A stretch of DNA of 12,693 bases from Candidatus Bathyarchaeota archaeon (lineage in GTDB: Archaea; Thermoproteota; Bathyarchaeia; 40CM-2-53-6): contig VBBE01000044.1 of NCBI GenBank assembly GCA_005884605.1, positions 1 to 12,693 on the forward strand, written 5' to 3'. The notes under the pieces were generated by a model, which did not search any database, was not told where the DNA came from, and was given only the letters and a program-made list of their open reading frames with translations. Below, piece after piece: positions 1 through 7,973 of the stretch. A program made the translations under genes and the position numbers. The first letter of the stretch is position 1. Every line of letters starts with the position of its first letter.

Positions 1-25
1 TGCAAAACCCAGCGATTGGATCATC

Positions 26-2419
26 ATGCAAGTAACGACCCAAGCTGGCAAGGCCGTCCAGCAGGTCAACGAATACGACGTATTTCTTGACGTCGATTTT
101 GACGCTCTGAGATTCTCAGGAAAGGTAAGAATCGACATTAGCTCAACTGGAAACATCAGCCTGGACGCAGTAGATCTAGAGGTTGCAAGCGTCAAGACAA
201 ACGATCGAAACGTATCGTTCAAACAGCACGGAAACATCGTGGATATCCAGACCGGTCGATTCTCCGGAACGCTAGAAGTTGACTACACGGGAAAAGTCTC
301 TGAGAGCTTAACCGGGTTCTACAAGGCTCCGTACGGAGACAAGTACGTCCTGACAACACACTTCGAAGCCGGACATGCTCGTAGACTACTCCCTTGCATC
401 GATCATCCAGCCTACAAAGCAGACTTCAAACTAACAGTACGCACAAGAAATGATCTCTCTGTAATCTCAAACATGCCCCTTGAAACCGAGAAGAAGGAGG
501 GGAACAGGAAGACGGTAGCTTTCAAGAAGACTCCGAAGATGTCCACCTATCTTCTCTATCTTGGAATCGGTAGGTTCGAGGAGGACAAGAATCGTCATAA
601 CAAGACAGAGTTGTATACGGCCTCTGTAGTCAAACCTGAAGGCAAGATCAAGACTGGTCTCGCCTTCGAGGCAGCGCAGAAATCCCTAGAATTCTACGAA
701 AAATATTTCGGCATTCCTTATGATCTGCCCAAGCTCCACTTGATCGCTGTCCCCGAGTTCGCTTATGGAGCGATGGAGAACTGGGGCGCGATAACATTCC
801 GGGAGATATTGTTGCATGCTGACAAGGACACGAGCACCTCGACTAAGAAGAGCATTGCTGAGGTAATCGCGCACGAGATTGCTCACATGTGGTTCGGCGA
901 TCTCGTCACTATGAAATGGTGGGACGATCTCTGGCTTAACGAGAGCTTCGCGACCTTCATGGCCTACAAGGTAGTTGACTGGGCCTATCCCCAGTGGAAG
1001 ATCTGGCAAGACTTTGTCAAGAACAGCACTGGGGGGGCGATGGCCCGGGACGCATTGAACAGCACTCATCCCATCGAGGCCAAAGTCAGGTCACCGGAAG
1101 AGATCGAAGAATTGTTCGACGAGATTAGCTATGGCAAGGGCGCGAGCATTCTTCGAATGATTGAGGCTTACATTGGTCCAGACAAGTTCCAGAAGGGCGT
1201 CAGCAAGTACCTCCAACAATTCCGGTATTCCAACGCCTCTGGAAGGGACCTCTGGAATCATCTTCAACAAGCTTCAGGGTTGGATGTCAGCCACGTCATG
1301 GAAGGCTGGATCGGCAAGGTAGGATATCCGGTTGTCAAGGCCTCACTTTCCTCTGGAAAGCTTGTACTGGAGCAGGAGAGGTTTCTCCTCTCGGGAGCGA
1401 GGGATAAGCAAACTTGGCCTATCCCCGTCACAATTGCAGTGGACGGTAGGACCCAGCAGCTCATGCTCGACAAGGAAAGAGCTGAAGTCACCGTCGCGAA
1501 CCGTAAGTCCTTGAAACTCAATGTTGACCGGACCGGGTTCTATCGAATAGACTACAGGGGTCCCGAACTCCAGTCGCTCGTCTGGGCCAGCAAGCTGTCC
1601 GGGCTCGACAGGTATGGCCTCGCGAACGATGCTTGGGCCTTTCTCAACTCGGGTAGGATTAGCTGGAAAGATTACCAGGGTCTTCTGGAGCGTTTCTTTG
1701 ATGAGGAAGACTATCTTCCTGCCTTTGAGGTGTCGGATAGGATCACAAATCTATTCCTAATTGCGCCTAAGAAGGTCGCAGATCTCTCTCGGAGATACCA
1801 CAAATCACAGTTGAAGATCCTTGAAGGGAAACGCGACGAGAACAGCTCGCTACTCAGAGGAACCATTGCCGCGCGGCTCGCTATTCTAGATGATGCATAC
1901 GCGCATGAGGCCGGTGCGAAATTCAAAGACTTGGCCACCGTAGAACCGGACATGAAACGCTCGGTAATCATAGGCTATGCCAGGTCATCCAACGACCACG
2001 ACGGGCTCATTGATCGGTACAAGAAGAGCACCACGGACGAGGACCGCCTCAGGTACTTGGAAGGACTCGCCAGCTTCAAACAGCCCGACTTGGTGAGAAA
2101 GGTTCAGGAGTTCGCCATGGCGGGCAACGTGAAGCGCCAGGATATCGGACGAGGACTGCTCCAATTTGCTACCTCGAACCCGGAAGCGCATGCTGCGACC
2201 TGGGAGTGGTTTAGAGACAACATTGGGAAGCTGGACAAGATGTACGAGGGAACAGCAACCCTCTCGGCATACATGCGCGCGTACATATCGATCATCGGCG
2301 TCGGTCGGGTCGGTGAAATCGAGAAACTATTCATTGAGCAGAGACTGGCGGGAGCCGACGCTACCCTTGAAAGGTTGAAGATTCACGATCGACTGGCCAA
2401 CGAGATAACAAAGTCTTAG
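26..2419 (+). CDS. M1 family zinc aminopeptidase (tricorn-interacting factor F2/F3-like)
   Basis: A cytosolic metallo-aminopeptidase that removes N-terminal residues from peptides; in archaea the related F2/F3 factors finish degradation of proteasome and tricorn products. The 797 residues are close to the F2/F3 length (about 780). Seen in the sequence: an N-terminal beta-domain (about 15-200), the substrate-anchoring GAMEN motif at 248-252, the zinc site HEIAH at 283-287 with the third ligand E306 exactly 18 residues later in NESF, and the transition-state tyrosine at Y369 (ISYGKG). A C-terminal alpha-helical ERAP1-like domain runs from about 505 to the end. The usual CFDEP signature reads CIDHP (124-128). 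The ATG at 26 puts about 15 residues before the first conserved block (EYDVFLDV), as expected. The frame is open to the window edge, so a longer start cannot be fully excluded. No SD is visible. The GH15 gene follows in the same direction after 185 bp, so cotranscription is uncertain. Confidence 0.95.
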   Translation: MQVTTQAGKAVQQVNEYDVFLDVDFDALRFSGKVRIDISSTGNISLDAVDLEVASVKTNDRNVSFKQHGNIVDIQTGRFSGTLEVDYTGKVSESLTGFYKAPYGDKYVLTTHFEAGHARRLLPCIDHPAYKADFKLTVRTRNDLSVISNMPLETEKKEGNRKTVAFKKTPKMSTYLLYLGIGRFEEDKNRHNKTELYTASVVKPEGKIKTGLAFEAAQKSLEFYEKYFGIPYDLPKLHLIAVPEFAYGAMENWGAITFREILLHADKDTSTSTKKSIAEVIAHEIAHMWFGDLVTMKWWDDLWLNESFATFMAYKVVDWAYPQWKIWQDFVKNSTGGAMARDALNSTHPIEAKVRSPEEIEELFDEISYGKGASILRMIEAYIGPDKFQKGVSKYLQQFRYSNASGRDLWNHLQQASGLDVSHVMEGWIGKVGYPVVKASLSSGKLVLEQERFLLSGARDKQTWPIPVTIAVDGRTQQLMLDKERAEVTVANRKSLKLNVDRTGFYRIDYRGPELQSLVWASKLSGLDRYGLANDAWAFLNSGRISWKDYQGLLERFFDEEDYLPAFEVSDRITNLFLIAPKKVADLSRRYHKSQLKILEGKRDENSSLLRGTIAARLAILDDAYAHEAGAKFKDLATVEPDMKRSVIIGYARSSNDHDGLIDRYKKSTTDEDRLRYLEGLASFKQPDLVRKVQEFAMAGNVKRQDIGRGLLQFATSNPEAHAATWEWFRDNIGKLDKMYEGTATLSAYMRAYISIIGVGRVGEIEKLFIEQRLAGADATLERLKIHDRLANEITKS

Positions 2420-2420
2420 A

Positions 2421-2490
2421 CCTAAAACGGCTTAGGATGAGGCACGCTCGAAGGGTTAGAGCGTTTCGAACTTGTTGCTCTAATTTCTTC
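2421..2490 (+). other. Two inverted repeats after the aminopeptidase gene
   Basis: Immediately after the stop codon, CCTAA (2421-2425) pairs with TTAGG (2432-2436) around a 6-nt loop. Further on, TTAGAGC (2456-2462) pairs with GCTCTAA (2477-2483), and the stem can extend through GAAG (2450-2453) and CTTC (2487-2490). A short pyrimidine-rich stretch (TTTCTTCC) follows the second stem. This could be a transcript 3' end or an mRNA-stabilising hairpin. Archaeal termination depends mostly on T-tracts, so a terminator call is tentative. Confidence 0.35.
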
Positions 2491-2604
2491 CGATCTATCA
2501 AAAGGGTTCGTTTAAGCTAAAGAATTCTTGACGGGTGGTATCGAAGCGCTTTTGAGACAGCTTTGATGTTAGAACCGTGACGGCATCGGAGCAGGCTAGC
2601 ATTC

Positions 2605-4458
2605 TTGTCTGATAGACTGGATTCCGCGGGTGGTTACAAGCCCATCAGCGATTACGGAGTAATCGGAGATATGCACACAGCAGCTCTCGTTGGACTAGAC
2701 GGTTCCATTGACTGGTACTGTGCTCCAAGGTTCGACTCTCCCAGCGTGTTTGCGGCTCTGCTTGACTCACAAAAGGGAGGTAGATTCCAGCTATCTCCAA
2801 CGGGGAAGTTCACGACAAAACAGAGCTACGGAGCCGACACGAACGTATTGGTGACCACGTTCGATTCCCAAGAGGGAAGCATCAGGCTTACAGACTTCAT
2901 GCCTTGCTTCATGGAGAAGGGTGAGCTGAAGGGATTCCAGGAACTCCACAGAATTGTCGATTGCCTCGAGGGCGATCCTGGACTTAGAATCACTTTTCAA
3001 CCACGCTTCAACTACGCTCGCGGAAGCACGATCATACGAGAAACACGAGACGGATGTCTGGCGAGGAATCAAAGACACCACATCAGTCTAGCCTCGTCCA
3101 TTAAGCTCCTCGTCTCAGACAAGGACCAACTGGTCAACGATTTCCGGCTGTCCCGAGGTCAGAGGATCATCCTGGTCCTCAAGTGGGGAAACAGCTTGCC
3201 AACACCTGCGGCGAGATATGAAACAAGTAGGAAGCTATCCAAGACATTATCCTACTGGAAACGATGGGTTAGCCACGTCAAGTATCAGGGACCGTATCGG
3301 GCACACGTTGTAAGATCATGCCTCGTGCTAAAAATGTTACAGTATGCTCCTACCGGGGCTATGGTGGCGGCTGTTACCACCTCTCTACCAGAGAGCATTG
3401 GTACGTTGCGGAATTGGGACTATCGATATTCCTGGATCAGGGACAACGCTCTCTCAGTCTGGGCGCTGAGTGAGGCCGGAGCCACAAGGGAGGCCCTAGA
3501 CTACGCTAGATGGATGATTAATGTTCGACGTCATTCCAAGGAGAAGTTGCAGATAATGATGGGCATTGGAGGTGAAAGAGAGATCCCTGAGATTACCCTG
3601 GACCATCTTGAAGGCTACCGGCGTTCGAGCCCAGTACGAGTCGGTAACGCTGCCTACAAGCAGCTGCAGCTGGACATATATGGAATCCTCGCTGATTCAA
3701 TGTACTATCTCCATCGCGCGCTAGGATGGACCACGAAGCAAGTATACGAAAATCTGGTGAAATATTCGGCCGATCAGGCGGCAGCAGAGTGGGAAAAATC
3801 CGACAGTGGAATATGGGAGATGCGCGAGGCGAGGTCATTCGTGGAGTCGAAGATGTGGTGCTATGTCGCCCTCGACCGGGCAATGAAGATAGCTCGAGAA
3901 CAAGGATACGACGAAGACTGGCGGAGATGGGAGCCTGTGAAGAAGAAGATCAAGAATCAGATCCTGACCACTGGATGGTCAACGAAGAAGCAGGCTTTCA
4001 CGATGGTTCTCGGAGGAGACGACCTCGATGCAGCTAATCTCCTCATGCCCCTGGTAGGGTTTCTGCCGGCTAAGGATCCCAAGATGACCTCGACAATCCA
4101 GCGCATCCGAGAAGAACTGTCCAAGGGCGATCTAGTCTACCGATACAACATGGATGATGGTCAACTAGGAAAGGAGGGGGCTTTCACCGTGTGCAGCTTC
4201 TGGATGGTAGACTGCCTGACACGGCTAGGGAAGTTAGGCGAGGCAGAAGGACTGTTGAATCAGCTGCTGAAACGGGCTAATCACTTGGGATTGTACTCGG
4301 AAGAGATTGATCCTGTCACCGGTGAGGCCTTGGGGAACTTTCCGCAAGCCTATACTCATATGGGTTTGATAACCGCCTCCGTTCGTCTTGAAGAGGCACG
4401 TCGAAAGACCGGGTCCATGCGCTATGCCCGTGCTCTTTCCAACAAGATCAGCGGCTAG
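2605..4458 (+). CDS. GH15 glycoside hydrolase (glucoamylase / trehalase family)
   Basis: An inverting exo-alpha-glucosidase of family GH15, which includes glucoamylases and archaeal/mycobacterial trehalases. The 617 residues are typical. The N-terminal signature KPISDYGVIGDMHTAALVG (12-30) is followed by a beta-sandwich domain to about 230 and an (alpha/alpha)6 barrel. RNWDYRYSWIRD (269-280) is the family substrate-binding block. E405 (GIWEMR) and E566/E567 (LYSEEIDP) supply the expected acid/base carboxylates, and GKEGAFTVCSFW (522-533) is also conserved. No signal peptide is seen, so a cytosolic location is likely. The start is a TTG: an in-frame stop lies at 2578-2580 with no ATG or GTG between, and the first internal ATG (M23) would cut the conserved N-terminus. 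A weak GGAG/GCAGG stands 9-13 nt upstream. Facing a trehalose-synthesis gene suggests a trehalose or related alpha-glucoside substrate, but the sequence does not separate trehalase from glucoamylase. Confidence 0.93.
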   Translation: MSDRLDSAGGYKPISDYGVIGDMHTAALVGLDGSIDWYCAPRFDSPSVFAALLDSQKGGRFQLSPTGKFTTKQSYGADTNVLVTTFDSQEGSIRLTDFMPCFMEKGELKGFQELHRIVDCLEGDPGLRITFQPRFNYARGSTIIRETRDGCLARNQRHHISLASSIKLLVSDKDQLVNDFRLSRGQRIILVLKWGNSLPTPAARYETSRKLSKTLSYWKRWVSHVKYQGPYRAHVVRSCLVLKMLQYAPTGAMVAAVTTSLPESIGTLRNWDYRYSWIRDNALSVWALSEAGATREALDYARWMINVRRHSKEKLQIMMGIGGEREIPEITLDHLEGYRRSSPVRVGNAAYKQLQLDIYGILADSMYYLHRALGWTTKQVYENLVKYSADQAAAEWEKSDSGIWEMREARSFVESKMWCYVALDRAMKIAREQGYDEDWRRWEPVKKKIKNQILTTGWSTKKQAFTMVLGGDDLDAANLLMPLVGFLPAKDPKMTSTIQRIREELSKGDLVYRYNMDDGQLGKEGAFTVCSFWMVDCLTRLGKLGEAEGLLNQLLKRANHLGLYSEEIDPVTGEALGNFPQAYTHMGLITASVRLEEARRKTGSMRYARALSNKISG

Positions 4459-4484
4459 TGTGCACTCGGGACAGGGGAGAGGTT

Positions 4485-6695
4485 CTACGACTTGCCGGTC
4501 TTGTAGAGATCGGTAAGAAGTTGGATGACTTCTCGATGGTTTCTCAGGTTGAACTTTGCATAGGACTTCGCAAGTCCTACCTTGATCGAATAAGCCTGAT
4601 CCGGAATCGCCTCGAAGAGGTCTTCGTCAGCCCAATCGTCACCCATGGCTAGCACGAAGTCGAACGTGGTCTCGGAGAGAAGCAGCTTCGCGGCCATTCC
4701 TTTGTTTATTCCAACGTTTCTGACCTCGATTGACTTACTGCCCTGTAATACTTGGAGCTCAGTGTTTTCAGTGAAATAGGACAATTCGTCCGCAAGCTCT
4801 TTCGATCGCACATATGCGAGTTCTGGGTCTGCTGCTCGGAAGTGCCAGACGAGGGAGAACTCCTTCTCCTCCAAGAGAGATCCTGGCAGTCGGTCTTCAT
4901 ACCCTCTGAGGGTAGGTCGGACTTTCTCTTTCCAGTTGCTTTCTACCTTTATCGTTGGGACCCAGTCTTTGCCTTTTTGTCTGATCCAGGCTCCATGCTC
5001 AGCAACGATTCCTAGATTGAGAGAGCCGAACCAATCCTGTAAGAGGCTCCGATTGCGTCCGCTGATTATTACCAGGTTGTTGCGTGGATCTTCTGAGAGC
5101 GCGTTGAGGACGGCTAGCAGGGTCTTTTCGGGGACTGCTGTTTCGGGACGCGCTTTGAATGGTGATAGTGTCCCGTCGTAGTCTAGAAAGAGTATCCTAT
5201 TCTGCGAGGTGTCATAATCTCTGATCATCTTCTCTCTAGTCGCGGCGTCAAGTAGTTTAGCGCTGAATTTCTTCTGTTGTTGTTTGATCGATTGTAGTTT
5301 GCCCATGAAATCCTGGCCCCATTTGATGACATCGTAGCGCTCCAGTCTGGTCTGCATTGCTTGGTTGCGACGTACTTGCTCTGCTTCAGGCATCTCAAGG
5401 GCGGTCTTGATGGCATCTACTATTTCGGAGGTGTCGTTGGGGTTTATGATGAGTGCCTCGCCAAGTTCCCTAGAGGCTCCTGTCATCTCGCTGAGTATCA
5501 GAACTCCCTTCTGGTCGGTTTTTGATGCGACGTATTCTTTGGCGACAAGGTTCATCCCGTCTCGTAGAGGGGTTACTAGCGCAACGTCACTGATTGAAAA
5601 GAGGCTTAGCAGTTGATTGTAGGGAAGAAACCTGTACCGGTAAACTATCGGAGTCCAGTCGATTGTCCCGAACTTTCCGTTGATACTGCCAACGAGCTTG
5701 TCGATCTCTTCCTTCATCTGCTCATATTGCTCAGCTCCGAGTCTTGAGGGCACAACCGATAATACTAGAACGACTTTCCGTTGCCATTGAGGGTGTCGAT
5801 CGAGAAAGATCGAATAGGCTTCCAGACGATGCTTGATCCCTTTGGTATAGTCAAGCCTGTCTTGGGACAGTATTATCTTGCGATTGCCGAGTCTCTCGCG
5901 GAGCCCACGGCCCTCTTCCTGTATATCGTCACTTTTCGCCGCGTTACAAATCTCGCGGTAATCAACGCCCATTGGGAATGTGTCAATTTTTATCGTTCTT
6001 TCTCCATCAACGAGCACCTGGCCGAAATTGTGTTCGTAGCCTAGGATTCGGAGAATACATCTGAGGAAGTGTTGCGTGTAGTCTATTGTGTGGAATCCTA
6101 TCAGGTCGGCCCCAAGAATGCCCTCCAATATTTCTCTGCGCCATGTGGTCGGGAGGGTGCGGAAGATGTCGTATGAGGGGAAGGGAGTGTGAAGGAAGAA
6201 CCCGATTGAGAGGTCGGGTAGCTTCTCTCTCAATAATTTAGGGAGAAGCATGAGATGATAATCGTGGACCCAGACCGTATCGTTGGCCTGGTACACCTTT
6301 ACGATGGAATCTCGAAACGCCTCGTTCACCTTCACGTACTGCGCCCAGTCTTCTTCTCTGAACTTGGCGTATGTGGGAAAGTAGTGGAATAGAGGCCATA
6401 TTGTGCTGTTGCAGAATCCTTGGTAGAATTTTTTCATGGTGTCTGCGTCGAGGAAGACAGGGGAGGCCTTTTGCTTGGCAGCTTTCGTTCTCAGTAATTC
6501 TCGAGAGCCTTCCTCGACCTCTATGCCCGGCCATCCAACCCAGAGGTAATCTGTTCTGGAAGGGTCTTGCCTTGCCCACTCCAAGTATGCGGTCAGTCCG
6601 GAGACGAGACCGCCCGGGCTGGCGCGGAAAACCAGTTTGTGGTCGCGACTGCTGACCGTGAAAGGCAGTCTATTGGATACGACTAAAAGTGTCAT
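4485..6695 (-). CDS. Bifunctional trehalose-6-phosphate synthase/phosphatase (OtsA-OtsB fusion)
   Basis: Makes trehalose in two steps: GT20 synthase joins NDP-glucose and glucose-6-phosphate to trehalose-6-phosphate, and a HAD phosphatase removes the phosphate. Synthase domain, about 1-465: SNRLPF with R9, the glycine loop SPGGLVSG (26-33), HDYHLMLLP (144-152) with D145, FFLHTPFP with H169, the nucleotide-sugar block QDRLDYTKG with R280 and K285, and LRDGMNLVAKEY with D379 and E387. Phosphatase domain, about 495-736: DYDGT (D505 nucleophile, D507), IISGRNRS (543-550), AEHGAW (565-570), INKGMA (663-668) and GDDWADED (685-692) with the Mg-binding aspartates. All key residues I looked for are present, so both activities are predicted. 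The ATG at 6695 sits at the canonical start. No SD is seen, and only an A-rich stretch lies 25 nt upstream. The 3' end is 26 bp from the convergent GH15 gene. The product would be cytosolic. Confidence 0.95.
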   Translation of the reverse strand: MTLLVVSNRLPFTVSSRDHKLVFRASPGGLVSGLTAYLEWARQDPSRTDYLWVGWPGIEVEEGSRELLRTKAAKQKASPVFLDADTMKKFYQGFCNSTIWPLFHYFPTYAKFREEDWAQYVKVNEAFRDSIVKVYQANDTVWVHDYHLMLLPKLLREKLPDLSIGFFLHTPFPSYDIFRTLPTTWRREILEGILGADLIGFHTIDYTQHFLRCILRILGYEHNFGQVLVDGERTIKIDTFPMGVDYREICNAAKSDDIQEEGRGLRERLGNRKIILSQDRLDYTKGIKHRLEAYSIFLDRHPQWQRKVVLVLSVVPSRLGAEQYEQMKEEIDKLVGSINGKFGTIDWTPIVYRYRFLPYNQLLSLFSISDVALVTPLRDGMNLVAKEYVASKTDQKGVLILSEMTGASRELGEALIINPNDTSEIVDAIKTALEMPEAEQVRRNQAMQTRLERYDVIKWGQDFMGKLQSIKQQQKKFSAKLLDAATREKMIRDYDTSQNRILFLDYDGTLSPFKARPETAVPEKTLLAVLNALSEDPRNNLVIISGRNRSLLQDWFGSLNLGIVAEHGAWIRQKGKDWVPTIKVESNWKEKVRPTLRGYEDRLPGSLLEEKEFSLVWHFRAADPELAYVRSKELADELSYFTENTELQVLQGSKSIEVRNVGINKGMAAKLLLSETTFDFVLAMGDDWADEDLFEAIPDQAYSIKVGLAKSYAKFNLRNHREVIQLLTDLYKTGKS

Positions 6696-6762
6696 GCCTA
6701 GCTCGTCTTTGGGATTTTTTCTCAGACGGTCTAACTGTCCATTAAGATTGTTAGTAACCCGT

Positions 6763-6770
6763 CCTTAAAC
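6763..6770 (+). promoter_or_regulatory. TATA-like element in the divergent region upstream of otsAB and the small ORFs
   Basis: CCTTAAAC is centred about 25 bp before an ATG at 6792 on the plus strand, the distance expected for a leaderless archaeal transcript. Read on the minus strand it is GTTTAAGG, about 70 nt before the synthase/phosphatase start, so it could serve that gene with a 5' leader of roughly 45 nt. Assignment is positional only. Confidence 0.35.
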
Positions 6771-6791
6771 CAGCCGAGTATAGGGTCGAAC

Positions 6792-6917
6792 ATGTCAATT
6801 CTGTCGTCACGAAAGGTCATCGCTCGGCAAGATTTCCCGTACTTGCGAAGATTGGGATTTACGTTGGAAGGGCTAAGAGGAGAAGTTCAAGGAGGGGCCG
6901 TTCTTTCCTCAAGATGA
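6792..6917 (+). CDS. Candidate 41-residue small ORF upstream of the cupin gene
   Basis: An ATG-initiated frame of 41 codons encoding a basic peptide beginning MSILSSRKVIARQ. It has no recognisable domain, and neither a convincing membrane segment nor a cysteine pair. Two things argue that it may be real: a TTAAA element sits 25 bp upstream, the leaderless spacing seen at other genes here, and its TGA stop overlaps the ATG of the next small ORF as ATGA (6914-6917). Against it: the length is easily reached by chance, and I know of no family with this sequence. Conservation of the peptide in related genomes would decide. Confidence 0.3.
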   Translation: MSILSSRKVIARQDFPYLRRLGFTLEGLRGEVQGGAVLSSR

Positions 6918-6997
6918 GCGCTTGGCTGTTGCGTTTAGGTCGACGACTGTCACTCCTCGAACGATTGTCGAACTCGCGAAGAGGTTATAGTTCATGA
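6914..6997 (+). CDS. Candidate 27-residue small ORF overlapping the cupin start
   Basis: Twenty-seven codons from an ATG that overlaps the preceding small ORF's stop (ATGA), ending in a TGA that overlaps the cupin start codon, again as ATGA (6994-6997). The peptide is strongly basic and leucine-rich (MSAWLLRLGRRLSLLERLSN...), compatible with an amphipathic helix. A purine-rich GGAGGGG lies at 6891-6897, but 16 nt before the ATG is too far for a normal SD. If translated, its role may be translational coupling to the cupin gene. It could equally be a chance frame in the leader. Confidence 0.25.
   Translation: MSAWLLRLGRRLSLLERLSNSRRGYSS
6981..6985 (+). promoter_or_regulatory. Shine-Dalgarno sequence of the cupin gene
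   Basis: GAGGT stands 8 nt before the ATG at 6994 and is complementary to the conserved 3' end of archaeal 16S rRNA. A good SD here contrasts with the SD-less starts of the neighbouring genes. It implies that the cupin is translated from a leadered or polycistronic mRNA. Confidence 0.6.
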
Positions 6998-7377
6998 AGA
7001 AGATCGAGGTCGTTCGCGGCTCAGAGTTGAAGGCGGGCTATTCGACTCCGGGGATAGTTTGTGAGAAGGCGTTTGAATCAGTTCATCGATACATCATTGT
7101 CTCGCGGACTAGAATTGCTGGCGGAGCTGTGTCGGACTGGCACCATCACGGTGCAAGACATCTCTACGGGTTTCTCGAAGCCGGGCGCATGCGGTTAGAA
7201 TACGGCTTGAAAGATGTTAGCGCTGTTGAAGTGGGACGTGGGGATTTCTTCCATATTCCTCCACGTCTGGTTCATCGCGATGTGAATCCGAACAGAAAAC
7301 AAGAGCTTGTAGTCGTAAACATTCTAGTAGGCAGGGGAGAACCAGTCATCAATGTCAAGAGTCCCAATCAAGCTTGA
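6994..7377 (+). CDS. Small single-domain cupin protein
   Basis: A 127-residue protein that is essentially one cupin beta-barrel. Cupin motif 1 is recognisable around W49-E62 (histidines at 50-52 and H56, then E62 and G64). Motif 2 is GDFFHIPPRLVHRDVN (83-98), with the conserved proline P90, H94 and N98. The spread of histidines suggests a divalent metal site, but which ones bind cannot be settled by eye. Family members include metal-dependent isomerases, dioxygenases and sensors, so the substrate is unknown. No signal peptide is seen. The start is supported by an SD at 6981 and by the N-terminal strand beginning directly after it. Its tail converges on the next minus-strand gene with a 22-bp gap. 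Possible transcription sources are the divergent region near 6767, or a weak TTTAGG element near 6938. Confidence 0.85.
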   Translation: MKKIEVVRGSELKAGYSTPGIVCEKAFESVHRYIIVSRTRIAGGAVSDWHHHGARHLYGFLEAGRMRLEYGLKDVSAVEVGRGDFFHIPPRLVHRDVNPNRKQELVVVNILVGRGEPVINVKSPNQA

Positions 7378-7399
7378 GGAATCTAGACAGCCAATGTGC

Positions 7400-7831
7400 C
7401 TACTTCAGTTTCTTGGGGTCCCACTCGATTGAGTCGCCGTTTATCTTCTCCGCTTTGAGCGCGGTCTTCAACCCTCCAAGGACGCTCGTGAAAGTATAGC
7501 CTGGTCCAAGACGCAGAACATGATGGACAACGGGTTGTTTGTGTAACTGGTAGATCTGGTCCGAGGGAAACGAAGAATTGAGCCAGAAGATTATCGGATT
7601 CTTGATCTTTCCATTGTACTGGACCAGTTGGCGGGCAAGAAGATGATTCGGAGGATTATCGCGAGCATGTAGACGCTCGTCAAACTCGAAACTCTGCCCA
7701 ACTTGGACCATGGCCGTTCCCCTGCGAGCATGCAACATTACCTGGGGCGACAGGACGCAAAGAGGACATTTGGAAAGCCAATCTCTTAACTGCTTCTCGT
7801 AGGACTCCACCGCGCTATCGAAAGAACTCAT
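7400..7831 (-). CDS. Hypothetical soluble protein with a CPLC motif
   Basis: I do not recognise this 143-residue protein. It has no hydrophobic membrane segment and no signal peptide. The N-terminus looks helical (about 3-20) and leads into SKCPLCVLSP, whose C22 and C25 are the only cysteines. A single CxxC pair could be a redox site, or half of a metal site completed in a dimer. The middle and C-terminal parts (NPIIFWLNSS, VVHHVLRLGPGYTFTSVLGGLKTAL) look like strands and a helix of a compact fold. The frame is well separated from other candidates, and a TATA-like element 26 bp upstream supports the ATG at 7831. GAGGA touches the ATG directly and is too close to act as an SD. It converges on the cupin gene. 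Confidence 0.7.
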   Translation of the reverse strand: MSSFDSAVESYEKQLRDWLSKCPLCVLSPQVMLHARRGTAMVQVGQSFEFDERLHARDNPPNHLLARQLVQYNGKIKNPIIFWLNSSFPSDQIYQLHKQPVVHHVLRLGPGYTFTSVLGGLKTALKAEKINGDSIEWDPKKLK

Positions 7832-7852
7832 TCCTCGTATGTAGGCGTCCCT

Positions 7853-7861
7853 TGATAATAG
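7853..7861 (-). promoter_or_regulatory. TATA-like element of the CPLC protein gene
   Basis: CTATTATCA on the minus strand is centred about 26 bp from the ATG at 7831. This is the standard archaeal TATA-to-start distance for a leaderless transcript, and it fits the absence of a usable SD. Confidence 0.5.
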
Positions 7862-7960
7862 AGTTGTTGACCGTGCCTCTAGAGCAACCGCTTCCTCTGT
7901 TCATGATAACATGGCGAGAATTGAGAAAATGCAAGAATCTCTGTTTGACTACTGATTCCG

Positions 7961-7973
7961 ATTGGTGCGGGGG
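7961..7973. repeat. Direct repeat copy 1 flanking the aquaporin gene
   Basis: ATTGGTGCGGGGG recurs exactly at 9066-9078, so the two copies bracket the aquaporin gene. In the second copy the sequence is the CCA end plus acceptor strand of a tRNA-like fragment. Here the acceptor-like part is followed directly by ATTTCAG with no T-stem. A 13-bp match within 12.7 kb can occur by chance; the tRNA-like content is what makes it notable. Confidence 0.45.

Noticed and set aside
3123..3134. GACC-AACT-GGTC palindrome inside the GH15 coding region, matching the TetR operator core
   Set aside because: It lies within conserved-length coding sequence (codons for D-Q-L-V) far from any promoter, so it is best explained by chance. 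It is kept as a reminder that the core motif has a background rate.
4459..4484. A bidirectional terminator between the GH15 and trehalose synthase/phosphatase genes
   Set aside because: The 26-bp gap has no T-run and no stable inverted repeat.
7825..7840. GAGGA directly before the ATG of the CPLC protein as its SD
   Set aside because: It abuts the start codon with no spacer, too close to function. The TATA element 26 bp upstream suggests leaderless initiation instead.
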